From: Syntrophobacteraceae bacterium
GTDB taxonomy: Bacteria > Desulfobacterota > Syntrophobacteria > Syntrophobacterales > Syntrophobacteraceae
Assembly: GCA_031292195.1 (NCBI GenBank)
Contig: JARLHP010000026.1
Coordinates: 17,198 to 81,197, forward strand
Direction: 5' to 3'
Length of the DNA: 64,000 nt
Within the stretch, counting starts at the first letter, position 1; each line of letters begins with the position of its first letter. Made by a program: the position numbers and the translations under genes. A model generated the notes under the pieces. That model worked only from the letters and a program-made list of their open reading frames with translations, was not told the DNA's origin and searched no databases. Below, in pieces: positions 38,061 through 46,905 of this stretch.

Positions 38061-38148
38061 AGAGCAAGGTATGGGATCAACCGGAGTGGCAAATTTTTTT
38101 GTTGGGCTGCGCTGCGCTTAGCCCAACCTACAGGGCTTAGCCCAACCT
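38061..38148 (+). repeat. Dispersed repeat family 4, copy A
   Basis: AGAGCAAGGTATGGGATCAA, CCGGAGTGGCAAATTTTTTT, and GTTGGGCTGCGCTGCGCTTA, then GCCCAACC. Related copy at 41261-41334 and a weaker one at about 2095-2153. Its left edge coincides with the broken end of the ftsH remnant. Confidence 0.65.
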
Positions 38149-38301
38149 GCGGATCTCTGAAAAGGAGCAGGTCCGGGACCTTTTCGTTAAATTGGGTGTT
38201 CCGAGGTAACTGTGGTTAGGTTGGACAAGGGTTTCTTTTCTGGTAAAATATTGGAATTGATTCTGCGAACTTCAAACAGTTCCAAGGGCGACGCCCGGGT
38301 C

Positions 38302-38988
38302 GTGCGAATATTGGTAGTCGAAGATGACTTGAAGATCGCCCAGTTCGTTACCGATGGGCTGCAACAGTCAGGTTTTGTGGTCGACCGGGCGGCTGACGGT
38401 GAAACCGGGGTCGACCTGGCCTCCACCGAGTCCTATGACGCCGCCATTGTTGATATTATGCTGCCCAAAATGGATGGACTGACGCTCATCGAGCAACTGA
38501 GGCATCAAAACATCCACACCCCGGTAATCATTCTTAGCGCCAGGCAAGCGGTTGCCGACCGGGTGAGGGGACTCCAGACCGGAAGCGATGACTACCTGAC
38601 CAAACCCTTTGCTTTTGCCGAACTTCTGGCGCGAGTGCAGGCCCTGATTCGAAGAGGGGCGGCCCCGGTTCAGGCCAGCCGCCTGACGGTGGGCAGCCTG
38701 ACAATGGATCTTTTGAGCCGGGAGGTCACTCGGGGGGGCAAAAAAATCGACCTCAACCCCCGTGAATTCACTCTGCTCGAGTATTTGATGCGCAACTCCG
38801 GCCGGGTGGTGTCAAAGACCATGATCCTCGACCAGGTCTGGGGCTACCACTTCGATCCGCAAACCAACATGGTCGACGTGCTGGTTTGCCGTTTGCGAAA
38901 TAAGATTGACAAAGGCTATAGCGACAAGATGACTCATACCATCCGGGGGGTGGGCTACGTTTTGAAGCTTCCCGATCAAGAGGAGTGA
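38302..38988 (+). CDS. OmpR/PhoB-type response regulator (orphan)
   Basis: A 228-residue transcription factor. The receiver domain starts VRILVVEDDLK; phosphoacceptor Asp is in DAAIVDIMLPKMDG and the conserved Lys in YLTKPFAFAEL. The C-terminal winged-helix domain (about 128-225) includes LNPREFTLLEYLMRNSG and HTIRGVGYVLK. The GTG at 38302 gives the standard family length; a GTG at 38212 with GAGG upstream would add 30 unusual residues. No histidine kinase follows. The nine 11-bp repeats just downstream (39068-39166) are a plausible binding site for it or a relative. Confidence 0.88.
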   Translation: MRILVVEDDLKIAQFVTDGLQQSGFVVDRAADGETGVDLASTESYDAAIVDIMLPKMDGLTLIEQLRHQNIHTPVIILSARQAVADRVRGLQTGSDDYLTKPFAFAELLARVQALIRRGAAPVQASRLTVGSLTMDLLSREVTRGGKKIDLNPREFTLLEYLMRNSGRVVSKTMILDQVWGYHFDPQTNMVDVLVCRLRNKIDKGYSDKMTHTIRGVGYVLKLPDQEE

Positions 38989-39067
38989 ATAGTGAGCAGT
39001 GAACAGTGAAGAAAAAAGGCCTTCCCCTGGCCGCTATTTCCGCCAGTTGGTCAAACGTTACAAAAAA

Positions 39068-39176
39068 GTAATATTCCCGCCATATTCCCGCAATGTTTTC
39101 GCCATGCAGACGTAATGTTCGGGCCATCGTCTGGTAATGTTCCGGTCATTCTCGGGTAATGTTTTCCCTGTATAAA
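39068..39176 (+). promoter_or_regulatory. Array of nine 11-bp direct repeats plus -10 box
   Basis: Nine contiguous units of exactly 11 bp, each starting G(T/C)(A/C)AT: GTAATATTCCC, GCCATATTCCC, GCAATGTTTTC, GCCATGCAGAC, GTAATGTTCGG, GCCATCGTCTG, GTAATGTTCCG, GTCATTCTCGG, GTAATGTTTTC (39068-39166). TATAAA at 39171-39176 follows at -10 distance, with no separate -35. OmpR/PhoB-type regulators bind direct repeats spaced by one helical turn and replace the -35 contact. The array lies between such a regulator and the MFS gene. Confidence 0.75.
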
Positions 39177-39301
39177 TCTATCGTACCTGAAGAAATCCGC
39201 GAGAGTGCAAAAACCTGACAGTTTTACGCCGGGTTTAAATTTTTGGTTGTTTGCCTTGCACCGGTTTCACCTCCGATCACCCCAAAAAGAAGGGGAACCC
39301 T

Positions 39302-40428
39302 ATGAAGAACAAAGGTTTGCTGCAGTTTCCTCACCCGTTTTTCTCCGAGCGGCCGTCATGGAAATGGTTCATCCTTTTGAACGTTCTGATCGGCGCCACC
39401 ATGTCGGCGCTTGACGTCAGCATCGTCAACGTGGCGATGCCCACGCTCAAGACGGAATTTCACACCTCCATGGCCGTAATCGAATGGGTGGCCATGTCCT
39501 ACATGATCACCCTGACGGTTTTGCTCCCCTTCTTTGGCCGGCTGGCCGACGTTTTGGGACGCTCCAAACTCTACAACCTGGGCTTTATCATCTTCACGGT
39601 CGGTTCCTGGTTTTGGGGCATGGCCACCTCGGCCTCGTTCATCATCGCGGCCAGAGTCCTTCAGGCGGTGGGCGCCGGTCTTCTTCAGGCCAACTCGGTT
39701 GCTCTCATTACCCAGGCATTTCCGGGCAACGAACGCGGAAAGGCCATCGGCATCCAGGGCGCGGTGCAGGCGATCTCCATGGCCATCGGGCCTTTTGTGG
39801 GCGGCATTTTGATATCGGCTGTGGGGTGGCGGCTGGTGTTCTACATCAACATTCCCATCGGCATAGTGGGCACGATGGCCGCTATGTTCATTCTTCCGTC
39901 CCAGGAGAAAAGCACGGTCAGGCAGAAAATCGATTACCTGGGCACGGCGTTTTTCGCCACCGGCCTGGCATGTTTTGCTCTGCTGTTCGTCGGTCACCAA
40001 GGCAGCGTTTGGCTGCTGGTAGCCGAACTGATAGTTCTTGGTATTGGAATGGGCATGTTTACGCCTCCCAACAACAGCGCCATCATGGGTGCGGCGCCCC
40101 GGGAAAAGCTCGGGCTGGCCGGCGGCATTTTGAACATGATGAGGTCCCTGGGGCTTATCTTCGGGGTAGATATCTCGGGGCTCGTTTTTACATCCCTGGA
40201 ACATAAGTACCTGTCGACCCACGGATATCAACATGTGGCCCACGTCTTCCAGGACGGCCGCATTCCCCTGGCCATGAAGGATCTACGTTCATGCGCGGTT
40301 TCATCATAGTAATCGGCGTGCTCCTGGTGATGAACGTTTCCGCCTCACTGCTCTCAGCCTTCAAGCAAACCAGCGAACTGGACGCCGAGACGCTAGCGGC
40401 GGCCAAGGAAGCCGAGGCGGCGGCTTAG
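39302..40428 (+). pseudogene. DHA2-type MFS drug exporter, frameshifted and internally deleted
   Basis: The N-terminal half is a good 14-helix MFS exporter (motif A GRLADVLGRSKLYNLG; motif C-like QAISMAIGPFVGGIL). After IDYLGTAFFATG the sequence jumps to VLGIGMGMFTPPNNSAIMG, so roughly TM8-TM11 are missing. The frame ends early at 40309; the expected last helix (RGFIIVIGVLLVMNVSASL) is encoded in another frame from 40291 to a stop at 40428. The ATG at 39302 has an AAGAAGGGG ribosome-binding site. Probably inactive, or two sequence errors would be needed to explain it. Confidence 0.65.
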
Positions 40429-40449
40429 CTCCAGCCTCCCCGGCCCCCG

Positions 40450-40478
40450 GCCCCGTCCTTCGCGGACGGGGCTTTTTT
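40450..40478 (+). terminator. Rho-independent terminator
   Basis: GCCCCGTCC (40450-40458), loop TTCGC, GGACGGGGC (40464-40472), TTTTTT. It ends the MFS transcript. Confidence 0.9.
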
Positions 40479-40495
40479 ATTCCCGGGGGCTGGAA

Positions 40496-40639
40496 TCACT
40501 GGAATCGATTGATTCGAGGGAGGTGTTGAATTAAAGAAGAGCGCTCCGACACGGTAAGGCCGATGGTTGCAAAGACCGCCTCGGCTTCGGCTTTTACATC
40601 GGTGTCGATGCTCGCGCGGACAACAGAATTTGCGGACAT
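40496..40639 (-). pseudogene. RelB/DinJ-type antitoxin fragment
   Basis: A 47-residue minus-strand frame with a GAGGT ribosome-binding site. It starts MSANSVVRASIDTDVKAEAE and continues AVFATIGLTVSE, matching the ribbon-helix-helix start of RelB/DinJ antitoxins, then diverges (RSSLIQHLPRINRFQ) and stops about 40 residues short. No toxin gene is next to it. Likely a truncated relic. Confidence 0.6.
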
Positions 40640-40720
40640 GTTGAATTACCTCGCATGGGCTACATTGTGGCTCGCGGGGTCGGGGAAGTCAATTATAGGG
40701 TCTTGGCGTCCACGGCTAAA

Positions 40721-40922
40721 AACAGGAAAATCCACCACGGAGATACAAGAGGCACAGAGAGTTCTTTTTTTTGACCGGCCGGGAGACGAAGGCCGGTCAA
40801 AAGGGCAGGCCTTCGGCGGATAGGCGGCTGGCACACCGAACCACGGCGGCAGGGGCCATCGGATCGGAATGAGTCTTAAGCTGGCATGCTTACAATAAAT
40901 TTCGGTTGGAACAGAATGCCCC
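40721..40922 (+). repeat. Dispersed repeat family 1, copy B
   Basis: Same block order as at 5677-5907: AACAGGAAAATCCACCACGG, the inverted repeat GACCGGCCGGGAGACGAAGG with CCGGTC, CAGGCCTTCGGCGGATAGGC, and TTTCGGTTGGAACAGAATGC. Confidence 0.85.
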
Positions 40923-41460
40923 GGGATTTATGCGCGATCCTCTTTTCCGCAGAAGGCCTTGCAGTCTTTGATATGGTCATTGGGTCAGGGTGAGAGCCGA
41001 AAACGGCGAGATAGTCGTTTCCAGCACGGGCCACTTGGCCGATGGGAAGAAGCTTATTGCCAAAGTCGAAGAAGTCATCGACGATGAAAAAACAGGGGTT
41101 CACGTCAAGGATTGTCGAACCGAGCCTGGTGGCCTGAGGCGAAGTAAATTCGCATAAGAGAAGGGCTGGTGGGATAGTGAACAGTGAAAAGCTTTTTCAT
41201 GCCGGGTTGCGTTCAAGATTTGCCTGATGGGTTGCGCTCCCCCCATCCTTGTATCTTAAAAGAGCAAGAGCATGGGATTAATCGGGGTGGCGAAAGTATT
41301 TGTTGGGCTGCGCTACGCTTAGCCCAACCTACAGTCCAATCCTACCCCAGCCCGTCGAGAGCCGCTGCAGGCTGGGTGAACCGCAGTGAAACCCATCTGT
41401 TTGACGCGTCTTGAACGCAACTTCGTATCAGTTCACTGCTGACAGCTCACAGTTCACTGC
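40923..41460. other. Repeat-rich intergenic region with a possible coding relic
   Basis: From the GTG at 40990 a frame reads ENGEIVVSSTGHLADGKK and KVEEVIDDEKTG for about 55 residues; it has coding-like composition but no recognised family or start signal. A family 4 repeat lies at 41261-41334 (GTTGGGCTGCGCTACGCTTA). AGTGAACAGTGAA and its inverse near 41440 recur elsewhere (about 39000). Confidence 0.4.
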
Positions 41461-41886
41461 TTAATCACCGAGCACGCATTTAATATCGAGAAGGGGGGTG
41501 CCGTCCACGGCGTCCAGGCCAACCACATCGATGATGGTGCCTCTCACGCGAGTGACCTCCACCACCTGGAGGGAAACCGGGTTTGGCCTCTGGGGGCTGC
41601 GGGTGGAGAAAACGCCCCGCATGGGCCGGGTTCGGTCTCCCCGGGGGTGGACCTGGAGGACGTCGCGCTCGGCAAGGTGCATCCAGTAGAGGATAACGAT
41701 CTTACTGCCCTCCCGCACGCCGATCAGGCCCTCCCGGTAGCGTTCGTCCAGTATCAGCTTCCCGCTTACAGCCGCTTCGCCCCCCTGTTTGGGGCCTTGC
41801 CCCGGCTCGGCGATCCCACTGCGTATCACCCCTATGGGCGTCATGATTATTTCCGGGGAAGAGATTTGTTCCTGTTCCTTTTTCAT
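41461..41886 (-). CDS. trmO: tRNA N6-methyltransferase TrmO (TsaA/YaeB family)
   Basis: A 141-residue protein of the TsaA family, which methylates N6-threonylcarbamoyladenosine at tRNA position 37 using SAM. Family motifs: MTPIGVIRSGI near residues 15-25, VILYWMHLAERD, RGVFSTRSPQRPNPVSL and the final DGTPLLDIKCV. It lies 6 bases downstream of the thioesterase gene, so the two are co-transcribed. Single-domain length is normal for anaerobes. Confidence 0.9.
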   Translation of the reverse strand: MKKEQEQISSPEIIMTPIGVIRSGIAEPGQGPKQGGEAAVSGKLILDERYREGLIGVREGSKIVILYWMHLAERDVLQVHPRGDRTRPMRGVFSTRSPQRPNPVSLQVVEVTRVRGTIIDVVGLDAVDGTPLLDIKCVLGD

Positions 41887-41892
41887 CGGTCG

Positions 41893-42399
41893 TTACCCCT
41901 TTTTGAGCATTGGCTCGACCACCCGCCGGAAGTCTTCGGGCAAAAGGCTCGGCCGTCCGGTGAACTGCACGCAGACCATGTCCATGCGGCATTCCGTGCA
42001 CAGTTCGCGCCCCGGACCGCGGGGTTGGTCGTTTCCCGAAGCCTGGAGCGGTCTATAGAGGAATTGCGAAAATGACAGACTCCTGGCGCCAAGCACGGTT
42101 ATTGCCGTGTGAACCTCGAGTTGATCGTCGTATCGAACGGGTTTGCGATATTTACAACGGGCCTCGACCACGGCCAGATGAAGCTGGCGATTCATAAATT
42201 CACGATAGGGAAAGCCGAGGTTTCTCAGCATGTCCTCGCGGCCAAGTTCGAAGAGGTGATAATAGTTGCCGTGATAGAGCGCCTGCCCCAAATCTATCTC
42301 AAAAAGCGGGACACGCAGGCTGGTAATGTGGTAGTTACTATCAACTCCGCCCTGCACATCGGGATCTCTCAATATCTTTTTACGCGAAGGGTCGCTCAT
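41893..42399 (-). CDS. YbgC/4-hydroxybenzoyl-CoA-type acyl-CoA thioesterase
   Basis: A 168-residue hot-dog fold protein. FEIDLGQALYHGNYYHLFE corresponds to the active-site region of the family (usually with an Asp in D-x-x-G-x-x-xH); here the residue pattern is D-L-G-Q-A-L-YH. Later LAVVEARCKYRKPVRYDD and ITVLGARSLSFSQFLYR form the central helix and strands. Substrate unknown. It is the first gene of the operon with trmO. Confidence 0.82.
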   Translation of the reverse strand: MSDPSRKKILRDPDVQGGVDSNYHITSLRVPLFEIDLGQALYHGNYYHLFELGREDMLRNLGFPYREFMNRQLHLAVVEARCKYRKPVRYDDQLEVHTAITVLGARSLSFSQFLYRPLQASGNDQPRGPGRELCTECRMDMVCVQFTGRPSLLPEDFRRVVEPMLKKG

Positions 42400-42470
42400 C
42401 GGGGGACTCCTTGTTACAATAAATAAACTGGTAAGAAAAGCATTTCAATCTTTGACATCAGAGGTGGTTT

Positions 42471-45185
42471 TTGGCAATCTTTCCACAAATGAATAAGCAT
42501 GGTCACAAGCGAGATCACACCAGACATTACGGACAGCGGGGGCCTGTAAAGCCCGCAAGCGGTCCTTTTGCTCTCAAGATCTATAAGAGCCTGCTCCCCG
42601 TGCTGGACCGCATACGGATCCCCGAACCGGTTCCTTTCGAGGCGGACCCGTTTCAGATCGAGGCCCTGAGCCTCGTGGAGGATTCGGACGTGCTGGTGAC
42701 CGCTCCAACCGGAGCCGGCAAAACTTATATCGCAGTCGGGGCTATTGACAAGGTTTTTCGCAGGGGAGGCAAAAGTTGGTACGCATCCCCGCTCAAGGCA
42801 TTGTCCAATTCGAAGTATCATGAATTCGGCGAAATTTTCGGTCCGGAAAATGTGGGGATACTTACCGGCGACAGGAAAGAAAATGCGCATGCGCCCGTAA
42901 TCGTGGGCACCACCGAAATTCTACGCAACCAGTTGTATGACACGATGCACCGGGGTGAGGACATCGAAGTCGACCTGGTGGTGCTCGACGAGGCCCATTA
43001 CCTGGGAGATGCCGACAGGGGTGTGGTGTGGGAGGAGGTGCTGATCTATCTGCCGCCTCGGGTCCGGCTCCTGCTGCTTTCCGCAACCATATTGAACGGC
43101 CGGGATATTTGCGGCTGGCTTACCTGGATGCGCGGAGCGGAGTGCAAATGGGTGGAGGCCTTCGAGCGTCCCGTGCCGCTTTTCCCGCTGTTCCTTTTCC
43201 CCGGAGGCGAGCTTGCGCCCCTGGGAACGCGCCGGGGTTTGCTGCCAAGAATCGAAAAAATAGACAAGGCAACGCTTCCGAGAAGCGAGCTTGCCCAAGT
43301 CCCCCGAGTTCTGGATGTTCTGAGGAGCGCCAATCTCCTGCCTGCCATATTCTTCCTCAAGTCGAGGTCCGACTGTGACCGGGCGGTGGAAATGTGCCTG
43401 ACCTGGCATGGCGAAAATGGGCGGGAAAAATCGGAATTCGAGCCCAAATTCGAAGAACTGCTCTCTCAGTATCCTTTTCTTTCCGCCCACCAGCATCTCG
43501 AGGTGCTGAAAAGTTGCAGGGTCGGCTCCCATCACGGCGGACAGCTCCCGAACTGGAAGCTCTTTTTGGAGAAGATGATGCAGGCGGGGCAGCTGGACGC
43601 CATCTTTTCGACCTCCACCATCGCCGCGGGGGTCAATTTTCCGGCCCGCACGGTGGTTGTTTTTCAAAGCGACCGGTTCAACGGCAAGGACTTTGTTTCC
43701 CTGGGCGCGACCGACCTTTTGCAGATGACCGGCCGGGCCGGACGCCGGGGGATGGACGAAATCGGGTTTGTGCTGGTGATCCCGGGACAGCACCAGGATC
43801 CCAAGCTCATAAACGACCTTCTCAAATCGCCCCCCGACCCGATACGGAGCCAGATCCGGGTAAATTTCTCGATGGTCTTGAACCTGCTGCTCTCCCACAG
43901 CCCCGATGAAATTCGAGACCTTTTCGTGGCGTCTCTGGCCACGTTTCAGAACCTGAGCGGCGATGCCAAGTCGATGCAGGACCTCGACAAGACCCGGGCG
44001 GAGCTCGATAAGTTTAGAGACCTTATGGGCTGCGGGTCCCTGGAGGATTTGTCCGAAATTCGCCCGGCCTACCTGAGCGCCATCGAACAGTTGCGCAAGA
44101 TGCGCAAGTCGCTCAAGCGAAGGCCGAGGTTTAAACAGGTAATCGATCAGCTCACTCCGGGTCGGGTGTTTATCAGCAGCAGAGGAACGCCCTACCTGTG
44201 CGTAGCCTGGCCCGACGTTGACTTTGGCAACGTGGAGGCCGTCCGGCTGGCCCACCCGGTAAAAATGCGGCGCCGGAGCATCCGGACGCACCGGGTTGCC
44301 TTCCAGCGGATCAGAGCCGCGAGCGTCAAGCTCGAATCTTTTCCCGCGCCGCAGGAAAGGAAGGAATGGGAGCAACTGATCGCCCGGGCGGACCAGGGTG
44401 AATTCAAACCGGCCGATTCCCAGGGGATTGACGGGGCGCGCGACGACCTGGCCTCCAACGAACTTGCCGCCACGGCCCAGAGGCTGAGGACCTATCCGTG
44501 CCAGAGGTGCAGGCTGTTCGGGCCTTGCCTGCAGGAAGCCTCCCACCCTTTTACCTACGCGCTCAGGCGATACTTTCATCTTTTCGCCAGGGTCGATTCC
44601 ACCCAGGAACAGCTATGGCGTTCATTTCTGAAACACTACCGGATGCTTCAGAGCGAAGAGTACGTCGATGAGACCGGAAATCTCACCGGCGACGGCCTGT
44701 GGGCTTCCAAGCTAAGACTCGATCAGCCGCTTCTTATCTCCGAGGGGATCCGCAAAAATCTTTTCCCCCAGGACGCCCCCGAGCTTCTGGCGGCTCTCAT
44801 AGCCCCGTTTGTAACCGACCGGGACAAGCAGGGAGACATTCAACTGGCCACTTTTGTGTGGAAATACCCCGACCTGGCCCGGCCCTTTTTCCAGATGCTA
44901 AAGGACTTGCAGAGGCTCAAAGAGCGGCTGCAGGCCGAAGGTTTCGAAACTCCTCCCCTTCCCTTCTGGGCGCTGATTACCGTCTATCATTGGGCAAAGG
45001 GGCTGACCTGGGAGGAGGTGCGGGAAATATCGGGCATGGACGAGGGCGATCTGGCCATGATCATTTTGCGCACCGCCGACCACCTCAGGCAAATAGAAGC
45101 TCTTTACGAAACGCACCCCAGGCTGGCCGCAACCGCCAAGGAGGCCATCGGCCTGCTGCTTCGCGAACCGGTGCTTGCGCCATGA
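42471..45185 (+). CDS. Ski2-like DEAD/DEAH-box helicase
   Basis: A 904-residue superfamily 2 helicase. Motif I APTGAGKTYIAVG, Ia SPLKALSNSK, motif II VLDEAHYLGD, motif III LLSATI, motif V region STIAAGVNFPARTVV and motif VI QMTGRAGRRG. After the RecA domains come a winged-helix/ratchet region and a Cys-bearing segment CQRCRLFGPCLQ (near 680), which could bind a metal. The TTG at 42471 lies just after AGAGGTGG; an ATG 18 bases on is the alternative. Such proteins act in RNA processing or turnover in some bacteria; the target is unknown. Confidence 0.85.
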   Translation: MAIFPQMNKHGHKRDHTRHYGQRGPVKPASGPFALKIYKSLLPVLDRIRIPEPVPFEADPFQIEALSLVEDSDVLVTAPTGAGKTYIAVGAIDKVFRRGGKSWYASPLKALSNSKYHEFGEIFGPENVGILTGDRKENAHAPVIVGTTEILRNQLYDTMHRGEDIEVDLVVLDEAHYLGDADRGVVWEEVLIYLPPRVRLLLLSATILNGRDICGWLTWMRGAECKWVEAFERPVPLFPLFLFPGGELAPLGTRRGLLPRIEKIDKATLPRSELAQVPRVLDVLRSANLLPAIFFLKSRSDCDRAVEMCLTWHGENGREKSEFEPKFEELLSQYPFLSAHQHLEVLKSCRVGSHHGGQLPNWKLFLEKMMQAGQLDAIFSTSTIAAGVNFPARTVVVFQSDRFNGKDFVSLGATDLLQMTGRAGRRGMDEIGFVLVIPGQHQDPKLINDLLKSPPDPIRSQIRVNFSMVLNLLLSHSPDEIRDLFVASLATFQNLSGDAKSMQDLDKTRAELDKFRDLMGCGSLEDLSEIRPAYLSAIEQLRKMRKSLKRRPRFKQVIDQLTPGRVFISSRGTPYLCVAWPDVDFGNVEAVRLAHPVKMRRRSIRTHRVAFQRIRAASVKLESFPAPQERKEWEQLIARADQGEFKPADSQGIDGARDDLASNELAATAQRLRTYPCQRCRLFGPCLQEASHPFTYALRRYFHLFARVDSTQEQLWRSFLKHYRMLQSEEYVDETGNLTGDGLWASKLRLDQPLLISEGIRKNLFPQDAPELLAALIAPFVTDRDKQGDIQLATFVWKYPDLARPFFQMLKDLQRLKERLQAEGFETPPLPFWALITVYHWAKGLTWEEVREISGMDEGDLAMIILRTADHLRQIEALYETHPRLAATAKEAIGLLLREPVLAP

Positions 45186-45197
45186 CGGGCGCTTTGG

Positions 45198-45248
45198 GGG
45201 AGCGGGGAGCAGGGAGCAGGGAGCAGGGAGCAGGGAGCAGGGAGCAGG
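45198..45248 (+). repeat. Simple tandem repeat GGAGCAG
   Basis: About seven copies of the 7-bp unit GGAGCAG, directly after the helicase stop. Similar GGGAGCGGGAAGCAGG stretches occur at 25300-25345, 46105-46260 and 46655-46735. Confidence 0.8.
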
Positions 45249-45449
45249 GTAAATTTGTTCTCATACAAAAAACAGGAAAATCCACCACGGAGACACAGAG
45301 GCACAGAGAGTTCTTTTTTTTGACCGGCCGGCAGACGACGGCCGGTCAAAAGGGCAGGCCTTCGGCGGATAGGCTGCAGGGGCCATCGGACCGGAATGAG
45401 TCTTAACCTGACGCGCTTACAATAAATTTCCGTTGGAACAGAATGCCCC
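45249..45449 (+). repeat. Dispersed repeat family 1, copy C
   Basis: Starts GTAAATTTGTTCTCA as at 5677, then follows the same order, but lacks about 23 bp (the GGCACACCGAACCACG block) present in copies A and B. Confidence 0.85.
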
Positions 45450-45487
45450 TGGAGCGGGGAGCGGCTGCGTTTTTTTTTGAAAAAACC

Positions 45488-45517
45488 TTGACAGGGCGTA
45501 ACGCATTTAGATATATA
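45488..45517 (+). promoter_or_regulatory. Sigma-70-type promoter
   Basis: TTGACA (45488-45493), an 18-base spacer and TATATA (45512-45517), 40 bases before the small Cys-rich gene. Confidence 0.7.
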
Positions 45518-45556
45518 AGGCAGTTCCAAATATTTTCCTTCAAAGGAGGCGTCCAG

Positions 45557-45685
45557 ATGTTAAAGAGCCCGTGCATCAATTGCGATCGAGCCAGTGAAGA
45601 CAAGAACAAATGTTTGGACAAGTGTGAGAGGCTCAAGGAATACCAGGAAATGATTTTGAAACAGGGAATTTACGCCACCATGTAA
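45557..45685 (+). CDS. Small Cys-rich protein (42 residues), unknown function
   Basis: Begins MLKSPCINCDRASEDKNK and continues CLDKCERLKEYQ. Two cysteine pairs (C-x2-C and C-x3-C, 10 residues apart) suggest a small zinc-binding or Fe-S knuckle. It has its own promoter, an AAAGGAGG ribosome-binding site at ideal spacing and a strong terminator (45710-45735), so it is a well-defined gene despite its size. Function unknown. Confidence 0.75.
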   Translation: MLKSPCINCDRASEDKNKCLDKCERLKEYQEMILKQGIYATM

Positions 45686-45709
45686 ATCCGGGCGTTCAGC
45701 CTTTTTCGA

Positions 45710-45735
45710 GCGGCCGGGCGCTGGCCGCTTTTTTT
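45710..45735 (+). terminator. Rho-independent terminator
   Basis: GCGGCC, a 7-nt loop, GGCCGC, then seven T. It closes the small Cys-rich gene before rplU. Confidence 0.9.
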
Positions 45736-45794
45736 GTCGGGCAGTCTTATATTTCAAGGGCGAAACCGGCGGCAGACCAGGAGGAAACAAGCTC

Positions 45795-46103
45795 ATGTAC
45801 GCCATCTTCAAAACCGGCGGAAGGCAATACGAAGCCAAGCCCGGGCAGATTATCAAAGTAGGGAAGATTTCCGGCGAAGTCGGGGAAAACGTAACTTTGG
45901 ATGAAGTGTTGCTTTACTCCGAAGGCGACCAGTTGCGTGTCGGCCAGCCTCTTGTGGAAGGCGTAGCGGTCACGGCCACCATAGTGGAGCAGGGCCGTCT
46001 GCCCAAGATCGTCATCTTCAAGCATAAACGCCGCAAGGATTACCGGAAGAAAACGGGCCACAGGCAGGCGTATACCGCGGTGCGAGTGGAAAATATCGGT
46101 TAA
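45795..46103 (+). CDS. rplU: 50S ribosomal protein L21
   Basis: A 102-residue 23S rRNA-binding protein. [18 protein letters not shown] at the N-terminus and [20 protein letters not shown] at the C-terminus are family signatures. AGGAGG precedes the ATG. rplU-rpmA-obgE is a classic conserved order. Confidence 0.97.
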   Translation: MYAIFKTGGRQYEAKPGQIIKVGKISGEVGENVTLDEVLLYSEGDQLRVGQPLVEGVAVTATIVEQGRLPKIVIFKHKRRKDYRKKTGHRQAYTAVRVENIG

Positions 46104-46268
46104 GAACCGGAGCGGGAAGCAGGGCGCTGGAAGTCGGAAGCCGGAAGCCGGAAGCAGGGAACAGGGAGCGGGCAGTAAAACGCATCCTGCTCCAAGCTGC
46201 CCGCTATTTGCTCCAAGCTTTCCGCTACTTGCTCCTCGCTCCCCGCTTCTATTTTTTGGAGGTTTATC

Positions 46269-46538
46269 GTGGCGCATAAAAAAGCGGGCGGGAGTTCCCG
46301 AAACGGACGTGACAGCGCTGGGCAGCGCAGGGGCATTAAAAAATTCGGCGGCGAATTCGTAACCGCCGGCAACATTATAGTTCGCCAGCTCGGCACCAAA
46401 TTTCACCCCGGAAACAACGTGGGGATGGGCAGGGACTATACGATTTTCGCCCTGACCGACGGGCGGGTCGCTTTCGAGCGCAAGGACAAGACGCGCCAGA
46501 AGATCAGCGTCTACCCGGTAGTCGAAGCCCTTCAGTAA
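46269..46538 (+). CDS. rpmA: 50S ribosomal protein L27
   Basis: An 89-residue protein starting at a GTG (46269) with GGAGG upstream: [20 protein letters not shown] is the L27 signature. It has no N-terminal extension before the AHKK, unlike Firmicutes. The 165 bases before it contain low-complexity GGAAGCCGGAAGC repeats. Confidence 0.97.
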   Translation: MAHKKAGGSSRNGRDSAGQRRGIKKFGGEFVTAGNIIVRQLGTKFHPGNNVGMGRDYTIFALTDGRVAFERKDKTRQKISVYPVVEALQ

Positions 46539-46905
46539 GTTCGGTTGCCGGACCTTCAGGCTCCGCAGCGGCAAAGGGGTCTGTGGCATGGGCGAGCGGG
46601 TATCGGAATTGCGGGCGCTTTAGGCGCCTGCCGTGCTCCCCTCCACCGCAAAGGGTGGAGCCGGGAGCGGGAAGCAGGAAGCAGGAGAGTAAGACTCTCC
46701 AGGCCCCCTGCTCCTCGCCCCCCGCTTCTATCTGCAAGGTGAGAGGGGAGTCTTGTATGGAGCATGCGAGCGGGGTGTCGCCGCGGACGGATTGCCAAGG
46801 TCCGATCTGCCCGGTGACGTGCTCGCCGAAGTTTCATTCTCATTCAAACCGCGTTCTGAAACGTGGCTGCCTGGCTTGTATGGAGCTTGCGAGCGTCATG
46901 GAAAA
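46539..46905. other. rpmA-obgE spacer with simple and direct repeats
   Basis: Holds a GGGAGCGGGAAGCAGGAAGC stretch (46655-46690) and two copies of a short direct repeat (CTTGTATGGAGCATGCGAGC near 46754 and CTTGTATGGAGCTTGCGAGC near 46876). The obgE frame is open through it, but the residues do not match Obg. Confidence 0.5.

Noticed and set aside
39068-39166. Possible CRISPR array
   Set aside because: Units are 11 bp without spacers and no cas gene is near; a tandem operator array fits better.
40990-41157. Short frame with coding-like composition
   Set aside because: No start signal and no recognised family; mentioned only as a possible relic.
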